Part shown: positions 49,901 through 61,800 of the stretch, piece by piece
Layout: each line of letters opens with the position of its first letter
Position numbering within the stretch: position 1 is the first letter of the stretch
From: Stenopsyche tienmushanensis
Lineage: Eukaryota; Arthropoda; Insecta; Trichoptera; Stenopsychidae
Direction: 5' to 3'
Length of the DNA: 64,000 nt
Assembly (NCBI GenBank): GCA_008973525.1
Contig: WACJ01000513.1
Span: 62,001-126,000 of the forward strand
The notes under the pieces: model-generated
What the model saw: the letters and a program-made list of their open reading frames with translations, nothing else
Told to the model about the DNA's origin: nothing
The model's database searches: none
Program-made: the position numbers and the translations under genes

Positions 49901-51940
49901 CAGCATTGCTTCGGCGAAATACTTACTCCATTTTACTAATTATTTTTTAAATATATATAGGATTTTTCCAATCACAAGAAATACTTGTAAAAGTCTTGAA
50001 TCAATTGCTCATAATCATTTTAAAATATTAGTATTTTAATGACCATTTCTAATTAAATGGGTGCTTTAACAGTTTCATTCTATTCCGCTCACTTAAAAAC
50101 GCCTGTTTTTATCTTGAGTGTTACCTTCGTCGCTACGACAATCTCCGATTGTCGCATTGTTCGGTTGCGGAGATCGCACCGGAGGGTCATTCGCATGACT
50201 CTCGATGATGAACGTTCCCTTTCGATAACAACGCGATGGTACTCCGCCTTTTCGACATCGAGAAGAGTCAGAAAATTAAAGTTTAGAGATAAATAATTTA
50301 CTCTTACGATACTTCACCACGATCACGAAGCACAAAGCCTTTAAGCAAGACGGAGATCAGAGCTTTGTACTAAAAGTACGCGCAGTACGCGAATCATCAT
50401 CAATCGATCAATCACCAATTCTTACAAAGGAAATTTTTCAAAAGTTGCATGGACTTTTGTTGATATTTTGTGCAATACCGATTGTGTTAATATGGTTCTA
50501 GGATATCGAAATATAAAATATTTTTAATCAATAATTTTAGATTTATAAGTGATCGTTTAAATTGAATTTTTCAACCCTTTCAATGGCAATGCAAATATGA
50601 TTTTTCCGATTTAAAATTTAAACAATTGGCAAAAATCATTCCCTATGTACAATAATGTATAAAATTAACTTATTTAACCAATCAAACCATTTTCTGTGTC
50701 GAACATTTTTTGGCGATTGGCACATTTTAATTATACCACCTGCAACAAAATTATTGCTTTTAACTGAATAATGATGTTGACAATCAATTAGCGTTATTTC
50801 CATTGTATTAAACAAACTAAATGATTAATTTATCTCCATATTCAATTCAATACTAATTAAATAGTTTATTTTGATAATTAACATTAATTCAGAAAATAAT
50901 GATGTAGTTTATTAGGTGTAGAAATATTGAATGAAATTTATTATACACAGAATAAATTTATTAAAATATATTATATCAAGTCGTATAATCGATTTTTGCA
51001 ATCCAACAAATGTGCAATATGTCAATGCATTTAAACTTTTCTCAATACTCTTCAAACTACCACAGCATTTAAAAAAATGCCCCAAAACATTTAATATTAT
51101 ATCCAAACGTAGTTTTTAAATATAATAAATTGGACTCAACTTGGATATGTTTAGTCAATACTGAGTAAAGTACTTCATAAATCCATAAAATGATTTCGCC
51201 AGATATTGTTACCAATCTAAAGTCTCGCAGTGTCTTCAATTTTAAATATTTAAAGACGAAATTTCCGTCGAACATCTTAAAACGTTTCATTAATCTAACT
51301 TCTTATTTAATTTGACCACTTTTGAATGGGACGATGGCATTAATGATGATGAATTTGTCGAACGCCACACGAACATAGGTCTTTGAAATACGCGTCCATT
51401 CTCGTTAAAGACGTCTTCAAATTTTCCAAGCGTATATTTAGAAGACATCTTAAATTTCCCAAATGAAGGCGTCACGTTTAGTGTATGTGGAAGATATTAA
51501 TATTTCAAAACGAAGCTATAAAAAATATATATGAGTAAACTTTCATTTGACCTGAGCAGGTCTTTGTTTTCCATGGCCACTCACCGCTTAAAATTCTCGG
51601 TGATTAGTAGTGTTTATTTTGTAGATTCTGATATTGTAACATGGGGGAAATTGGACTTGAAGACTTTCAGCAAAGTCGTATTTTCATCAACATCTGACCA
51701 TCTTCGTCTTTTTACTCGCTTTTTCATGATCAGATTCTGAACGGATCTCTGGATGTTGCCCATCTTAAAGCACTTGTACAAGGTAGGGTTCAACTGGAAC
51801 ACTCCGCAGACTAGGGACCCTCGTTCAATGTACCATTGCAGACACGGTTATTATAGCTGTCTCAAAATCATGTTAATTTTCACCTCGGTTTAAAAGTTAA
51901 TAACCCAATTGTTAAATTACAAAAATCATTTAAAGGTATA
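49900..51940. other. Spacer, no supported gene
   Basis: A 79-codon plus frame at 50,057-50,296 lies in a GC-richer patch and is unrecognised. Several 60-73-codon frames at 50.9-51.8 kb overlap on opposite strands, as expected for chance. Confidence 0.35.
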
Positions 51941-51941
51941 A

Positions 51942-52402
51942 TTAACCCCTAAAAGAGTACTATCCCAAGGCTTGGGACCCCCCCCTCCATTTATTCGAAA
52001 GAGCACTCTTGTACATTGAGCTCGGAGACAGACAGAGACAGAGAGAGAACGTAGCGCAATTCGGGAGACAGAGACGGAGAGCTTCCCCCCCATACATCGC
52101 ACGATTGTATAGATCGTTAGCCCAAATTTATTGACTAATAATGATTTCAATTTCAAGTGTGTGTCAAGTGTGACAGTGTTTATTTATTTAATTGCTTCCT
52201 GTTAATCGATTGTTTGTGTATTGTTTATGTAAAGAAATAACATGGTCTTGTATGCTATTTATTTACAGTATTTATTTACTCTCTGTCTCGAATTGAAGAT
52301 TGTCTTACGCTGATAGGAGCTGACAGAAAGTAATCGGCGTAAAGCGATTATGGCATCAACGACTTTATCGATTTTAAATTTGTCCACTCCTTAAAAGGTT
52401 AA
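51942..52402. mobile_element. piggyBac-like MITE, copy 2 (TTAA-flanked)
   Basis: A 461-bp element bounded by TTAA (51,942-51,945 and 52,399-52,402). The ends are TTAACCCCTAAAAGAGTAC on the left and TTAACCTTTTAAGGAGTGGAC (reverse complement of the right), an imperfect inverted repeat. The body matches copy 1 at 21.75-22.30 kb across the purine-rich GAGACAGACAGAGACAGAGA stretch, TGTATAGATCGTTA, and the last 120 bp, with about 90 bp less in the middle. TTAA targets and TTAACC-type ends point to mobilisation by a piggyBac-family transposase, none of which is encoded here. Confidence 0.8.
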
Positions 52403-54580
52403 GAGATTAGATACAGTTAATATTTAAACATTATCCTTTAACAAATATTAAATATATATCATAGAAGCTATTTAAAATTAGCTTTTTGAGGAATAAATTT
52501 TTGTTATGGTTTTATGAATATTAGGTCTTCCCGCAAGAAATCCATTATCTTTGCATGCGTTTGTGTGAGTTTAATTTGTATCCAGACACAGCTAAGAAAA
52601 CATCTCTGTATTTTTTGCTGTTGTTGTATGGTTTATCAACCATAAATATAATTGTATTACTAATCATATCCGTGTCATGTCCATGAAAGGTATAATTTCC
52701 TCCCGTCAATAAAATAGGTAAAATTAGGTTTTTGCAGACATATTGTTCGAAAACATTTTCTGCAGTACAAGTATAATAAAAATATAGGTTTTTCTACACA
52801 TATAATGCAAAAAGGATTTTTTACGACACGTGTAAAAATGCAATATCATAAATTATTTTATATAACGAAAGGATTAAAATTTCTTTACGGAACATACAAA
52901 TCCTATAAAAAAATATTCGTCTGGTCAGACGAAGGGTTAAGGATAAGTATGGTGAAGCCCAAATCTAACTAAAAACATTCAACAACAACTATTATTAATA
53001 TTTTGATCAAAAGATCCTTAAAAGACGAAAATAAATAAAAACATATATTAAGTCAAAAATTATTTGGATTCGAATTTTCAGAAAAACTACATGTAGTTTC
53101 TACAAAAAGGATAAAGGAAATTTAGAGGCTAGTTGGAAATTATTTATTAACTATGATAGGCGATTGTATTTTATGCCAATTTATGTATTTAAGCTGAAAT
53201 AAACGTAATAGATTTCTTTCCGGATAACCTAACATTTTATTTATTTAGATCTTATCGGGTGGCAATGTGTGCGTTATGTTGGTACAATGAATTTTATCTT
53301 CAAATTGAATATCTCCCATAAAGAGTGGGATTGATTCGATCTTGGCATATTTTAAGGATGAAGGCGAATCAATAGTTTCGTTATTTGTGTCCAAGGTTGA
53401 CAAAGCTATCTTCGAGTAAGCCCTTCATCCCCGAAAGCAGCATTAGAGTTCAGCCAAAGCTGTCAGGGCATATCAGATATTCTTAATGTATCACATTAGG
53501 ATGTGTCCTTCCTTCGCTCGGATATGTAAGGATAAAAGAAAAAAGTGGACATCCCATTTCCGGTGCCGCTCTAAACCAAATCGGTTCGGTAAAACCGAGC
53601 TGAATAAAAAGCACTGTGAAGATTTATACATTCGGATTGCGGCTTCTGGACGGAATGCGATACGGTGAAAGTCTTGCACTATTTGTTGGCAGTGGTTTCC
53701 AGCAGACGTGAGCAGCCTTCAAACATTCGAGCCTCAGCACTGTTATTCAATTGAAATATTGACTAACATAAACCTCGCCGTGTAGAGGAGCATCCGAGCG
53801 ATGGGTCGCAAACCTTTTTTTTAAACCAAGAAATCACGTATTTGTTTTGTTTTCAAATTAAACAAGGAGAAGGAAGATCCGTGGTAGTTTTGCAAATTTA
53901 GAACACTACACTTGAAATCAGACGATGAGTTCGTTCGTTGAATACCAAAACAAAAATAATGCATTTAAAACCAATCATATACCACTGACGTTTTCAATAT
54001 GAACATTCATTTGCATACTTGTTTAATGTAAGCTTGCTATCTTTTTAATAGTTATTTCTGTATATCGAGAGACAATAAACTAAATAATTAGTCCATTGAA
54101 TGCTCTTAGTTAAGACAAATTGAATAATTCAAAATGTTGTATATTGTCTATTCGAATTAGGACAGGACTGTTGCCCAACATACAAATCTGATACAACTTC
54201 GGCTTAGCAGACATCTCTCAAAATTCAATTATCTTAAACCATCATCGGGTATAGCTAAAATTATTACATGCCGGGCAATGCTTTCATAACGAATAATTTT
54301 AAAACATATTGCAGGCTTACACTTACAAACTTTATTCATTTATAAATTCTACATATTAAATAACTATGTGTTTCATATCAGTAAAACAAATACTATTGGA
54401 TAATCTTGCATTTTCGATCAGTATATTAAATTAATTCATACGTGCATATAGCTAGCTATCGACGAATATATTATAAATGATCGATTGTTGATATTTGGGG
54501 TGAGTTTCTCGATTTTTCAATGGAGGACTTCAACCCCAGATTGTGCAAATAAAAAAAAATGCGCGAAATTCTCGCGCGAT
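52403..54580. other. Spacer, no supported gene
   Basis: TTTGTATCCAGACA near 52,575 repeats the 5' flank of the mariner relic at 30.66 kb. A GC-balanced patch at 53,390-53,800 has opposing 60- and 62-codon frames and no recognised product. Otherwise AT-rich. Confidence 0.35.
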
Positions 54581-54585
54581 AGACG

Positions 54586-55690
54586 AGAAACTTCTTAACT
54601 CCTAGGAAAAGTTGATCTTGTGCATTGCTTTTTTAGCATTTGTTAACGATTTTTATTATTCGAGTCGAGTAATTCCACTTTGAAGATTGTTCAAGTAATG
54701 TTCATCAGAAGCAACATTATTTTTCTCGAAAAACTTGTCGATTTACTCACAATTCCTTTCTGTAAACTTTGCTTTTATTATACTTTTCAAACAATGTAAT
54801 TTATTAGCCAAATGATTAGTTGCTTTATGTTACATTTATATTATGTGATGGAGACGGAAAGAGTACAACGGTCTTCTAGAAAGTAAGGTTACAAGGGTTT
54901 TTTCAGTTTTTTTGATTCCATGCGTTTTTTGGCCATATTATTTAGTCACAGTAAATTCTTCCGATGGATAGGTCGTCGCACGATCCCACCAACTTCGTGC
55001 CAAATCCACGCGGTTATTCATTTTTTTGAATTTGCAGAACAATACCGCCACGAATATCCATCAAAAAGTCATGAAATTTTATGGTAGTGATGTGATAAGT
55101 CGATAACATGTCACGAAGTGAATTAGGCAGTTCAGAGAAGGTCGTACAGATACGCACAACAAGGCAATGAATATGAGAATATTAGTGACTTCTGAAGAAC
55201 TTATGCAAAAAAATTGAAGAACAAGTGAAAAATTACCGCTGTGTGACGCTTGACAACCTTCACGATGAATTTTCTGGTATTTCTCGAAGTCCCCTTGGTA
55301 ATATTGTGTTGAAAAAACAAGGTTACAAGAATTTGTGTGCAAGATGGGTGCCCATCGTTTTGCACAGGATGAAGAGTTTTTTTCTGGATATTGATGAAAG
55401 ATGAGATGTGGGTGTGTCATTACACCCCAGAATCCAAAAAGAGCTAGTGATGAAGATCTATGATACTGGCATACAAAAACAGGTCCCCGACTACAGAAAT
55501 GTCACGATCTCAACGGCGATTATGTTGAAAGCTAGTTTAATATATTCGTGGAGTATCCTGTGAATTTCAATTAAATACAAGCATGTTTCGATACTACATA
55601 AATAATGTAACCTCACTTTCTGGATGACCTCATATGAATAATTCTCCCACTCTTTCCGACAATTTTTTTTGTCTTTTGTAATCGAAGAAG
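54586..55690 (+). repeat. Dispersed repeat family A, copy 7, interrupted
   Basis: The left part (54,586-54,865) begins GAAACTTCTTAACTCCTAGG and AAAAGTTGATCTTGTGCATT. It reaches GAGACGGAAAGAGTA, exactly the family sequence that continues ACAAACGATTCTCTCC in copy 1. At that TA a mariner element (54,866-55,632) is inserted. After it the copy resumes with TGAATAATTCTCCCACTCTTTCC. The family A copy is therefore older than the mariner insertion. Confidence 0.6.
54866..55632 (+). mobile_element. Mariner (irritans-like) deletion derivative nested in family A
   Basis: A 767-bp element with TA duplicated on both sides (54,864-54,865; 55,633-55,634). Its inverted ends are CAACGGTCTTCTAGAAAGTA-AGGTTACAAG on the left and, reverse-complemented, TGAGGTCATCCAGAAAGTGA-GGTTAC on the right. 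Broken coding sequence follows the same order as the copy at 39.8-40.5 kb: LQNNTATNIHQK, YGSDVISR, a DDEFSGISRSPLGNI-like stretch, then CHYTP-related and PRLQKCHDLNGDYVES segments. The second half of the catalytic domain is absent. The 113-codon minus frame across it is antisense and not a gene. Confidence 0.8.
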
Positions 55691-55694
55691 GAGA

Positions 55695-57335
55695 AATGTT
55701 AAAATTATTGTGACGTTATCTCTATTCTAAATTTTTTTTAGGAATAATTTAAGGGATGAGACTTTTATGTGTAAGACAAGAATATTTTTGGATTTATTTG
55801 ACGCCTAATATTAAGGTTAGAAAATCGATACGGAATAACCTGTTTAATTATTCGTTGTTACACTATTCGGGTACACTCTGTAGAATTAAACACATATATG
55901 TTATGAATATTTATGAATTAAGCAGCGATTATATATAAATTAGAAGGCTTATGTTAGCATGGAAAATTAAGCAGGTCATATTGCTTCATTCTGCTTTCAT
56001 AGGAGGAAATTGCTCCTTATAACACGACCTCCCTTGCTATATTTCCGCTTGAGAGCGATTTCCATCGGCGCAGCAAGAGTTTTCCATCATCATGCAAAAA
56101 GCAATTAAGCCGATGGAACATGCTCCGTCCAGTCCGATTGAAAAATATGAATGTGGCAAGTCAAAAAAATACAATATGCACAACCGAGTATATTGATGCC
56201 ATAAAGCAATTTCTTGCACGTCCTCCAGTAATTGCCTTTTGGTAATTTTGAATCGCCCGATAGGATCTGGTCGAGTATCGTACGCAAACCGTACGGCGGC
56301 AATCCCAGGAACATCAAATGAAAGAAAAAATAAAAACGTAGGAATTGTTTCCGTTACTATTATTACCTAGAACGAACATTTTCTATATCGATTTTCCTTC
56401 AATAAATTCTGTGATAGCATCAATCTAGCAAACACACGCAGCCCGGTAGGTTTCATTTCGATTGTATATATTTTTAGAAGCCACAGTGTTTGCCATTGTT
56501 AATGATGGATTCGAATCGGGGATGGCTTAAACGAAGTCAAACGTAAGCCGACGAAATGTTCATATTGATGATTTTGAATAATTTTTTCAATTTTGAATAT
56601 TCTCATCTCGATCATTGGGTTCGTTAAAAATGACATTTTAAAAATATCAAAGAGTGTTGTAATGAATTCATACCCCACTGCTAAAAGGAGGTTCCTATTT
56701 GTAAATCTAAATAGCGGGTAATATTATGGTTTTAAAAATATTTCCTTTGACGTTCTACGTATATTAATACTTTTTCATATTCAGTCCATGTTAATCACGC
56801 TTGGCTGATGATGGTAATTATGAGTGCATGACTTATATTAGCTAAAATACGTTTTTACTTGAGAAAGCATATTTGAACGACTTTACGTATATAAAAAGTG
56901 TAACGTGAAAAGATCCCCGTGTTTTTTAATAGTTTTTTCACCTTACTTTCGATGTTTTGCGAAAATACCTGGCAGTAAAATGATCTGTAAGATGATCCGT
57001 TCTGATATCGGGCTGTGAAAACCAAGCGATAAAGGTAGGCGCATGATAACATAAACATACTCGTCTTAATAATCATCTTTATTTAATGAAGAGAGAATAC
57101 AACCACGAGATTACAAACGAGACTGCGGGAATAATACTTCTTCCCGCAACAAAGACTGTGCGTCGATCCTCTTTCTTATCGTGTCCAGCGCGTTCGGATA
57201 ACACGCACAGCATCGGCAGTCAGATGAGTGTTAATCAATCGGCAAAAGCAACCAAAAACCCAAATGTCAGCTGTTAAGGGTTTGTCCTCCGCAGTTTTTT
57301 TGCGCTATTCATTTGACGTATTTTATATACTAAAT
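55695..57335. other. Spacer with GC-richer patches
   Basis: Patches at 55,990-56,320 and 57,090-57,290 are GC-richer but carry only short unrecognised frames. A small stem GCGGGAA / TTCCCGC lies at about 57,125-57,147. No transposon found. Confidence 0.35.
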
Positions 57336-57339
57336 AAAA

Positions 57340-57640
57340 ATAAAAGTAATCTTTCACCAAGACAATGTACAAGGTCCCAAATCGATCGCAATAATGGCAA
57401 GATTGCACGAATTGAAATTTAAATTGCTTTCTTGTCCACTCTATTCTCCGGATCTAGTTGTCAGCGACTACTACCTGTTTGCAGACCTAAAAATGATGCT
57501 CCAGGGAAAGAGATTTGGCTCCAATGAAGAAGTGAATGCCGAAATTGATTCTTATTTTCAGACCAAAAATAAATGATCCTACAAACACATCGAAATGTTA
57601 GAGAAAATTTAGAATAAAATGTATCACTTTTGAAATAGAC
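57340..57640 (+). pseudogene. Mariner transposase C-terminal catalytic fragment
   Basis: The plus frame from about 57,343 to the stop at 57,574-57,576 reads VIFHQDNVQGPKSIAIMARL, continues LHELKFKLLSCPLYSPDL, then VVSDYYLFADLKMMLQGKRF and ends in YFQTKNK. The second catalytic Asp (HQDN, codon at 57,361) and the third (SDYY) are separated by exactly 34 residues, the DD34D signature of mariner. After the stop, SYKHIEMLEKI is still readable, corresponding to the family's C-terminal FYKHGIE.LEKRW. The N-terminal two thirds, including the first catalytic Asp, are missing. Confidence 0.85.
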
Positions 57641-57644
57641 TATG

Positions 57645-58635
57645 CTGCTGAATAAAGTCACCTGTGCTCGCAAGGCTCACGTGAATTCGATGGTGTCTTT
57701 AATGTATGTATATAAAACTCAAATTCTGGTCAATTCACAATCTTTTCAGTCAATTGTAATTTTATTTATTTAAAAGCTCTCCTCATTGCGATTCGAGTAT
57801 GAAACTTTTGACAGCTATTTAGATTGTGCCTTATCGATCGAAAATTAATTAAACATCTCAACGTGGAATTCTATTTAATTTAAAGTATATTTTTTCCAAT
57901 GATGATCGTGTGGAAGTTGATAAAAACGCAAATTTGAATTTATCAAGAGCTACGATTTTATCAATGCTGTGGCTTCCATTAATACGCTATTGAAATAAAA
58001 GTCTATTCATAATTAATTATGGGAAAGAAAACGTTCTAAATTAATTTTCATCTTACTAATTGGTTCTGCTTTTGGCTCGTATGCTCCTGGGCATTTTTTG
58101 CTCATCAAAGTGGCAATGTTAGGGGATTCGTTCTGCCCTTGTCGACAGTCATTATAAGTAATCTCGATCTTATTGCGAACTTTTTATGCGGAAAGTTCCG
58201 GGAGGAGTTTCCGGCGTGGCACATCTCTCTTCAACTTCACTTATTTCTGGGCCTGTTTTTATCGACTATCAGAATCAATTTGACGATTTCGCGCATAAGA
58301 GTAGTTTACACGGTAAATTTAAATAAAGCCCTTATGAAACGCGTCTTTTACGACCCTTGTAGAAGATTACCGCGATCACACGTTTCGAGCAGCTACTAAC
58401 GGCCTTTTTCCTTAATAGCTTATAAAATTTATTTAGAAACTTATCATATTATGGAGAATATTGATCTATAAAGCGTAGGGCGACTACTAAAGAGGAAAGC
58501 GATCGCAAACCTGTTGCTTAATCTTTCACGCTGAATATTAGATTCTATTAAATTTCAACCTTTGATATTTTTATAAATAGTCACATCACAAGCTGTTTTG
58601 CTTCAATATAAAATTATAAATGGTAACATTTTTAA
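57645..58635. other. Spacer
   Basis: An 86-codon plus frame (58,139-58,399) in a GC-richer patch is unrecognised. Nothing else. Confidence 0.35.
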
Positions 58636-58639
58636 AAAC

Positions 58640-58745
58640 TCTCGGAATTGAGTATCTCGTTAGTTTTCTCAGAATTAAGCGATTTGGATTTCTTAGAATT
58701 AGTCCATTTCTCGGAAATGAGCCGTTTGGAATCAAAACTACTAAG
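58640..58745 (+). repeat. Degenerate GAATT-rich repeat, related to repeat C
   Basis: Units such as TTCTTAGAATTAGTCCATTTCTCGGAAATGAG resemble the array inside repeat C copy 1 (GGAATTAGTACATTTTTCGGAAAT). It lies within an 81-codon frame (58,620-58,865) that is probably a by-product of the repeat. Confidence 0.4.
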
Positions 58746-58749
58746 ACTT

Positions 58750-59990
58750 ATATGAGACTATTTTTAAAACTTTTTAAAGATATTATTAAGACCTTTTTTG
58801 TACCAGTCGGATTTGCCTGTAGGCGCAGAAGACACGCGCATTTTGGATCCCAAAATTTTAGGTGACCTCAAAAAGTTTTTGATTTACCGCGTAATACAAC
58901 GGATCTAAGAAACTGTACAAAAAATATTTTCATCCTTTGAAATACATGATGTAGAAATCGTGATTGAAACACAAACTTTCTATTGAAAAACTAGATCTTT
59001 CTTTGCCCTGATGCCGCGTAATAGGGAAATCGTAATAGAAAACCGCGTTTATTGAGAGCCGAACGGGTCCAGGTGCCCCAAACAAAAATTGCGCCAAAAA
59101 CCTCTCAAGTACCAAATCCGCAAACAAACAGTTCTGTACGTTTCTATTTTTAAAAAAATTTGAAAAGCCAAACATCAAGCCTAAGCTTTTTTTTACTTTG
59201 GCCCATATTAGCCCTTTGAGTTGGTCCATTCTGTTGCATACGATTATAATTTTAATTGTTTTCCAAAACAAGTGTTAGCAAATAATTTCGCATTTAAGGC
59301 ATTAATATTAATTTACCACAGCCTCTCTCAGTGGTCATAAAGACCATTGGTTAAAATCACATTTTAAATTTAAATATATCAATTTTTAGGGTGTTTTCTT
59401 CCGCGTTTTCAAGGAATTTTGATGTGAATTTCAATAACAATTAGCCATCTTTAACTATTTAACCCTCTGCAAAACAAATCATGAGCTTCTTCAACCCACA
59501 GCATGGAAATTGCTCTATTAAGAGCTGAAGCTTTTCCTATAACGCGCTCCACGTTCTTCTAAACTTATTTAATTAAACATATTGCGAAAAGGAAGATTTC
59601 GCCAGATATTAATATTGAATCACTGCTTTTATGCGGCATTTTTTTAAAGTGCATTAACGCATTCTTTCGTAATGGAGCTTTAATGCGGGTATTATTTCAC
59701 ATAGTTTTCGCTTTTAAATATGTTTTTTTTTATCGGTGACATTGTTCTACCTAACGTTGTTCATTCAAAGGTAAAACTATTAAGTCGGCCAAAAAATCAA
59801 TGTTTCCGTAGGAAAGTAAAAGTGGTGGCTTGAGGAATTATTTTATCTTTACAACCATACTGGCCGATAGTCAAAAGATTCAGCCTAAACTCTTTAAAAA
59901 ACTAAAAAGTTTCGTTTTTCAAGGACTTTTTCAATGCATACAAGTATAAATTAATTACAAATTGATATAATTCAAGAGATTCTCTCCATG
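58750..59990. other. Spacer
   Basis: A 113-codon minus frame (59,271-58,930) is open but unrecognised and has no supporting signals. Confidence 0.35.
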
Positions 59991-59993
59991 GGA

Positions 59994-60268
59994 GAAATTA
60001 AACTTCTTAGCTTTTAGTGAAAGCTTATTTTCCATTTGTAAACAGAAATTGTTAGCTAAAAGATGAAGATGTGTATTGTGTTATATATAATAAAATAGGC
60101 GCGTCACTTGTCTAGTGATTGCTTTATGCTATGTATAGACATACAGGCGGCGTGGCGCATGCGCATAGCGTGTCTATGATGTATGCGATGATCACGAAGA
60201 TCTTTCCGAGCAACAGCCGGTTGGAGTTTCATTTTTCGTGATGTTTAAGCTAATCTGCCCTACCGCAC
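59994..60268 (+). repeat. Dispersed repeat family A, copy 8 (most complete)
   Basis: The fullest copy. It starts AAATTAAACTTCTTAGC, then has GTGTTATATATAATAAAATA, then GGCGCGTCACTTGTCTAGTG-ATTGCTTTATG (A-box-like), a GGCGGCGTGGCGCATGCGCA centre, ATGATGTATGCGATGATCACG, and the tail GGAGTTTCATTTTTCGTGATG-TTTAAGC with CTGCCCTACCGC. Useful as a query for the family. Confidence 0.7.
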
Positions 60269-60269
60269 C

Positions 60270-61370
60270 TATATAAAATCATGTATATATTTATACCTAC
60301 AACCGCTGAAATATATAGTCATCCGAACTAGTTCCAAATTATTTCCACTTATTATAAAATACAACATATTGGTCAAAAATGTATGCAAAACGCATTGAAA
60401 TAGCGTCGATTTCAAAATATTTAATCGTTGCCAATAGGAAAAAATATAAAACAGATATTTGTAGTAAATGCTTAAAAGAAAATTGAATATCTGAAGTATT
60501 TCCATGGAGAGTTGACTAGGCTAAATTTAGAACGGTTGACATTCAATATATTACACATTTTTATCCTGGGGAAATGTTAGGTGGGAATGGAAGATAAAAG
60601 GTGTCCTGTGTTTTACGCCGAGTCTTAAAAATAAACTGTGTAAAATTTGCTAATAATTGGTATGAATTACATATAGAATAGACAAGCAGACAGACAGACA
60701 GACATTTATTTTTATTCATATATATATTGTTTTATCAAGCGTTATATATTTTTTTTATAAAACACGTTTTTATGGCGTTAGTATTTGCGAAAAAATGTAG
60801 AATTTATGTTTTTTGAATTCCCGAACATTTTAGACTGTCCTTAGTCACGGATTTAGGTTAGATATGGTTTATATTGTCATCCATTATTGTTGTCTTCAAC
60901 TATTGATTGCCAAGTTCCAAAAGCGCCATTGCCATCGTCTCTTCTGTTAACACTTAAAAATCCGGTCTCACGTTATTGCCGGCTTAAACATTGCAAAAGA
61001 TATCTTAATTTGTTAGATTTCGAATCAAAAAATTCGAGTAATTATGCATTTACCAAAATGCTCTTTTAACTATTTTAAAAATATATATATTTTTGCTTTA
61101 TTTTCGACGTGTAAAATCTTAATGTCGTGACATTATAGTAAAACGGTAATATTTATAGTGTATACTTAGGTCCTGTGGGAAATCTAGCAAACATAGGCTG
61201 GTAATATCGAGTGTATCCGACACATTACATTTTACAGATTATCGAAGATCATTATCAAGCCGAAGAGGATCAAGTCCATTTCAAGTGATACATTTTAAGT
61301 TCTTTTTAAAATCCCATTGCAGAGTTTCGTTTTAAGCGCCCATCAAATTTTATAGGTAAGCGATTTTCCG
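60270..61370. other. AT-rich spacer with a GACA microsatellite
   Basis: A perfect (GACA)n run of about 4.5 units lies at 60,687-60,704. Otherwise nothing recognised. Confidence 0.5.
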
Positions 61371-61800
61371 AGTCGTTTAAAATTAGTCGATATCCCAGCG
61401 GCGAGGTTAACTGAGATACGAATAACATATTCAGTGGACAACTTTAAATTACTCCGGCGAGCAATAATGGGGTACGTCCTAAAAATGGCAATGAAATATG
61501 GTGGAAGTAAATCCAATAAAGGTCGGGTGAATTGTGGCGCACCTGCAAATTATTCCCGGTAATCAATCTTGCCGCTTAGCCGGAGGCTGACTGACCCATC
61601 CATTTGCTCCCCCCCATTCCACAAAGTCCCGACAACTTACAATGTTTATTTTTAATGTTCTAAAACTATTATTTAATGGCGATAGTATGCCTCTAAATGA
61701 CCCATTGACGTAATCGGCGCTCCCAATCACGGAGCGCCCTGATCAAACTACCGGCTAATTTAATTGCTTGTGTTATTGAAGTTAATAGAAAGCAATTTGT
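61370..61800. other. GC-richer island, candidate regulatory DNA
   Basis: Complex, repeat-free sequence (CCGCTTAGCCGGAGGCTGAC, AATCGGCGCTCCCAATCACG with a GGAGCGCC-type partner) next to TTAATTTAATTG. No open frame. Looks like a conserved insect non-coding block; not proven here. Confidence 0.3.

Noticed and set aside
55079..55420. 113-codon minus-strand frame as a gene
   Set aside because: It is antisense to broken mariner coding sequence inside the element at 54,866-55,632.
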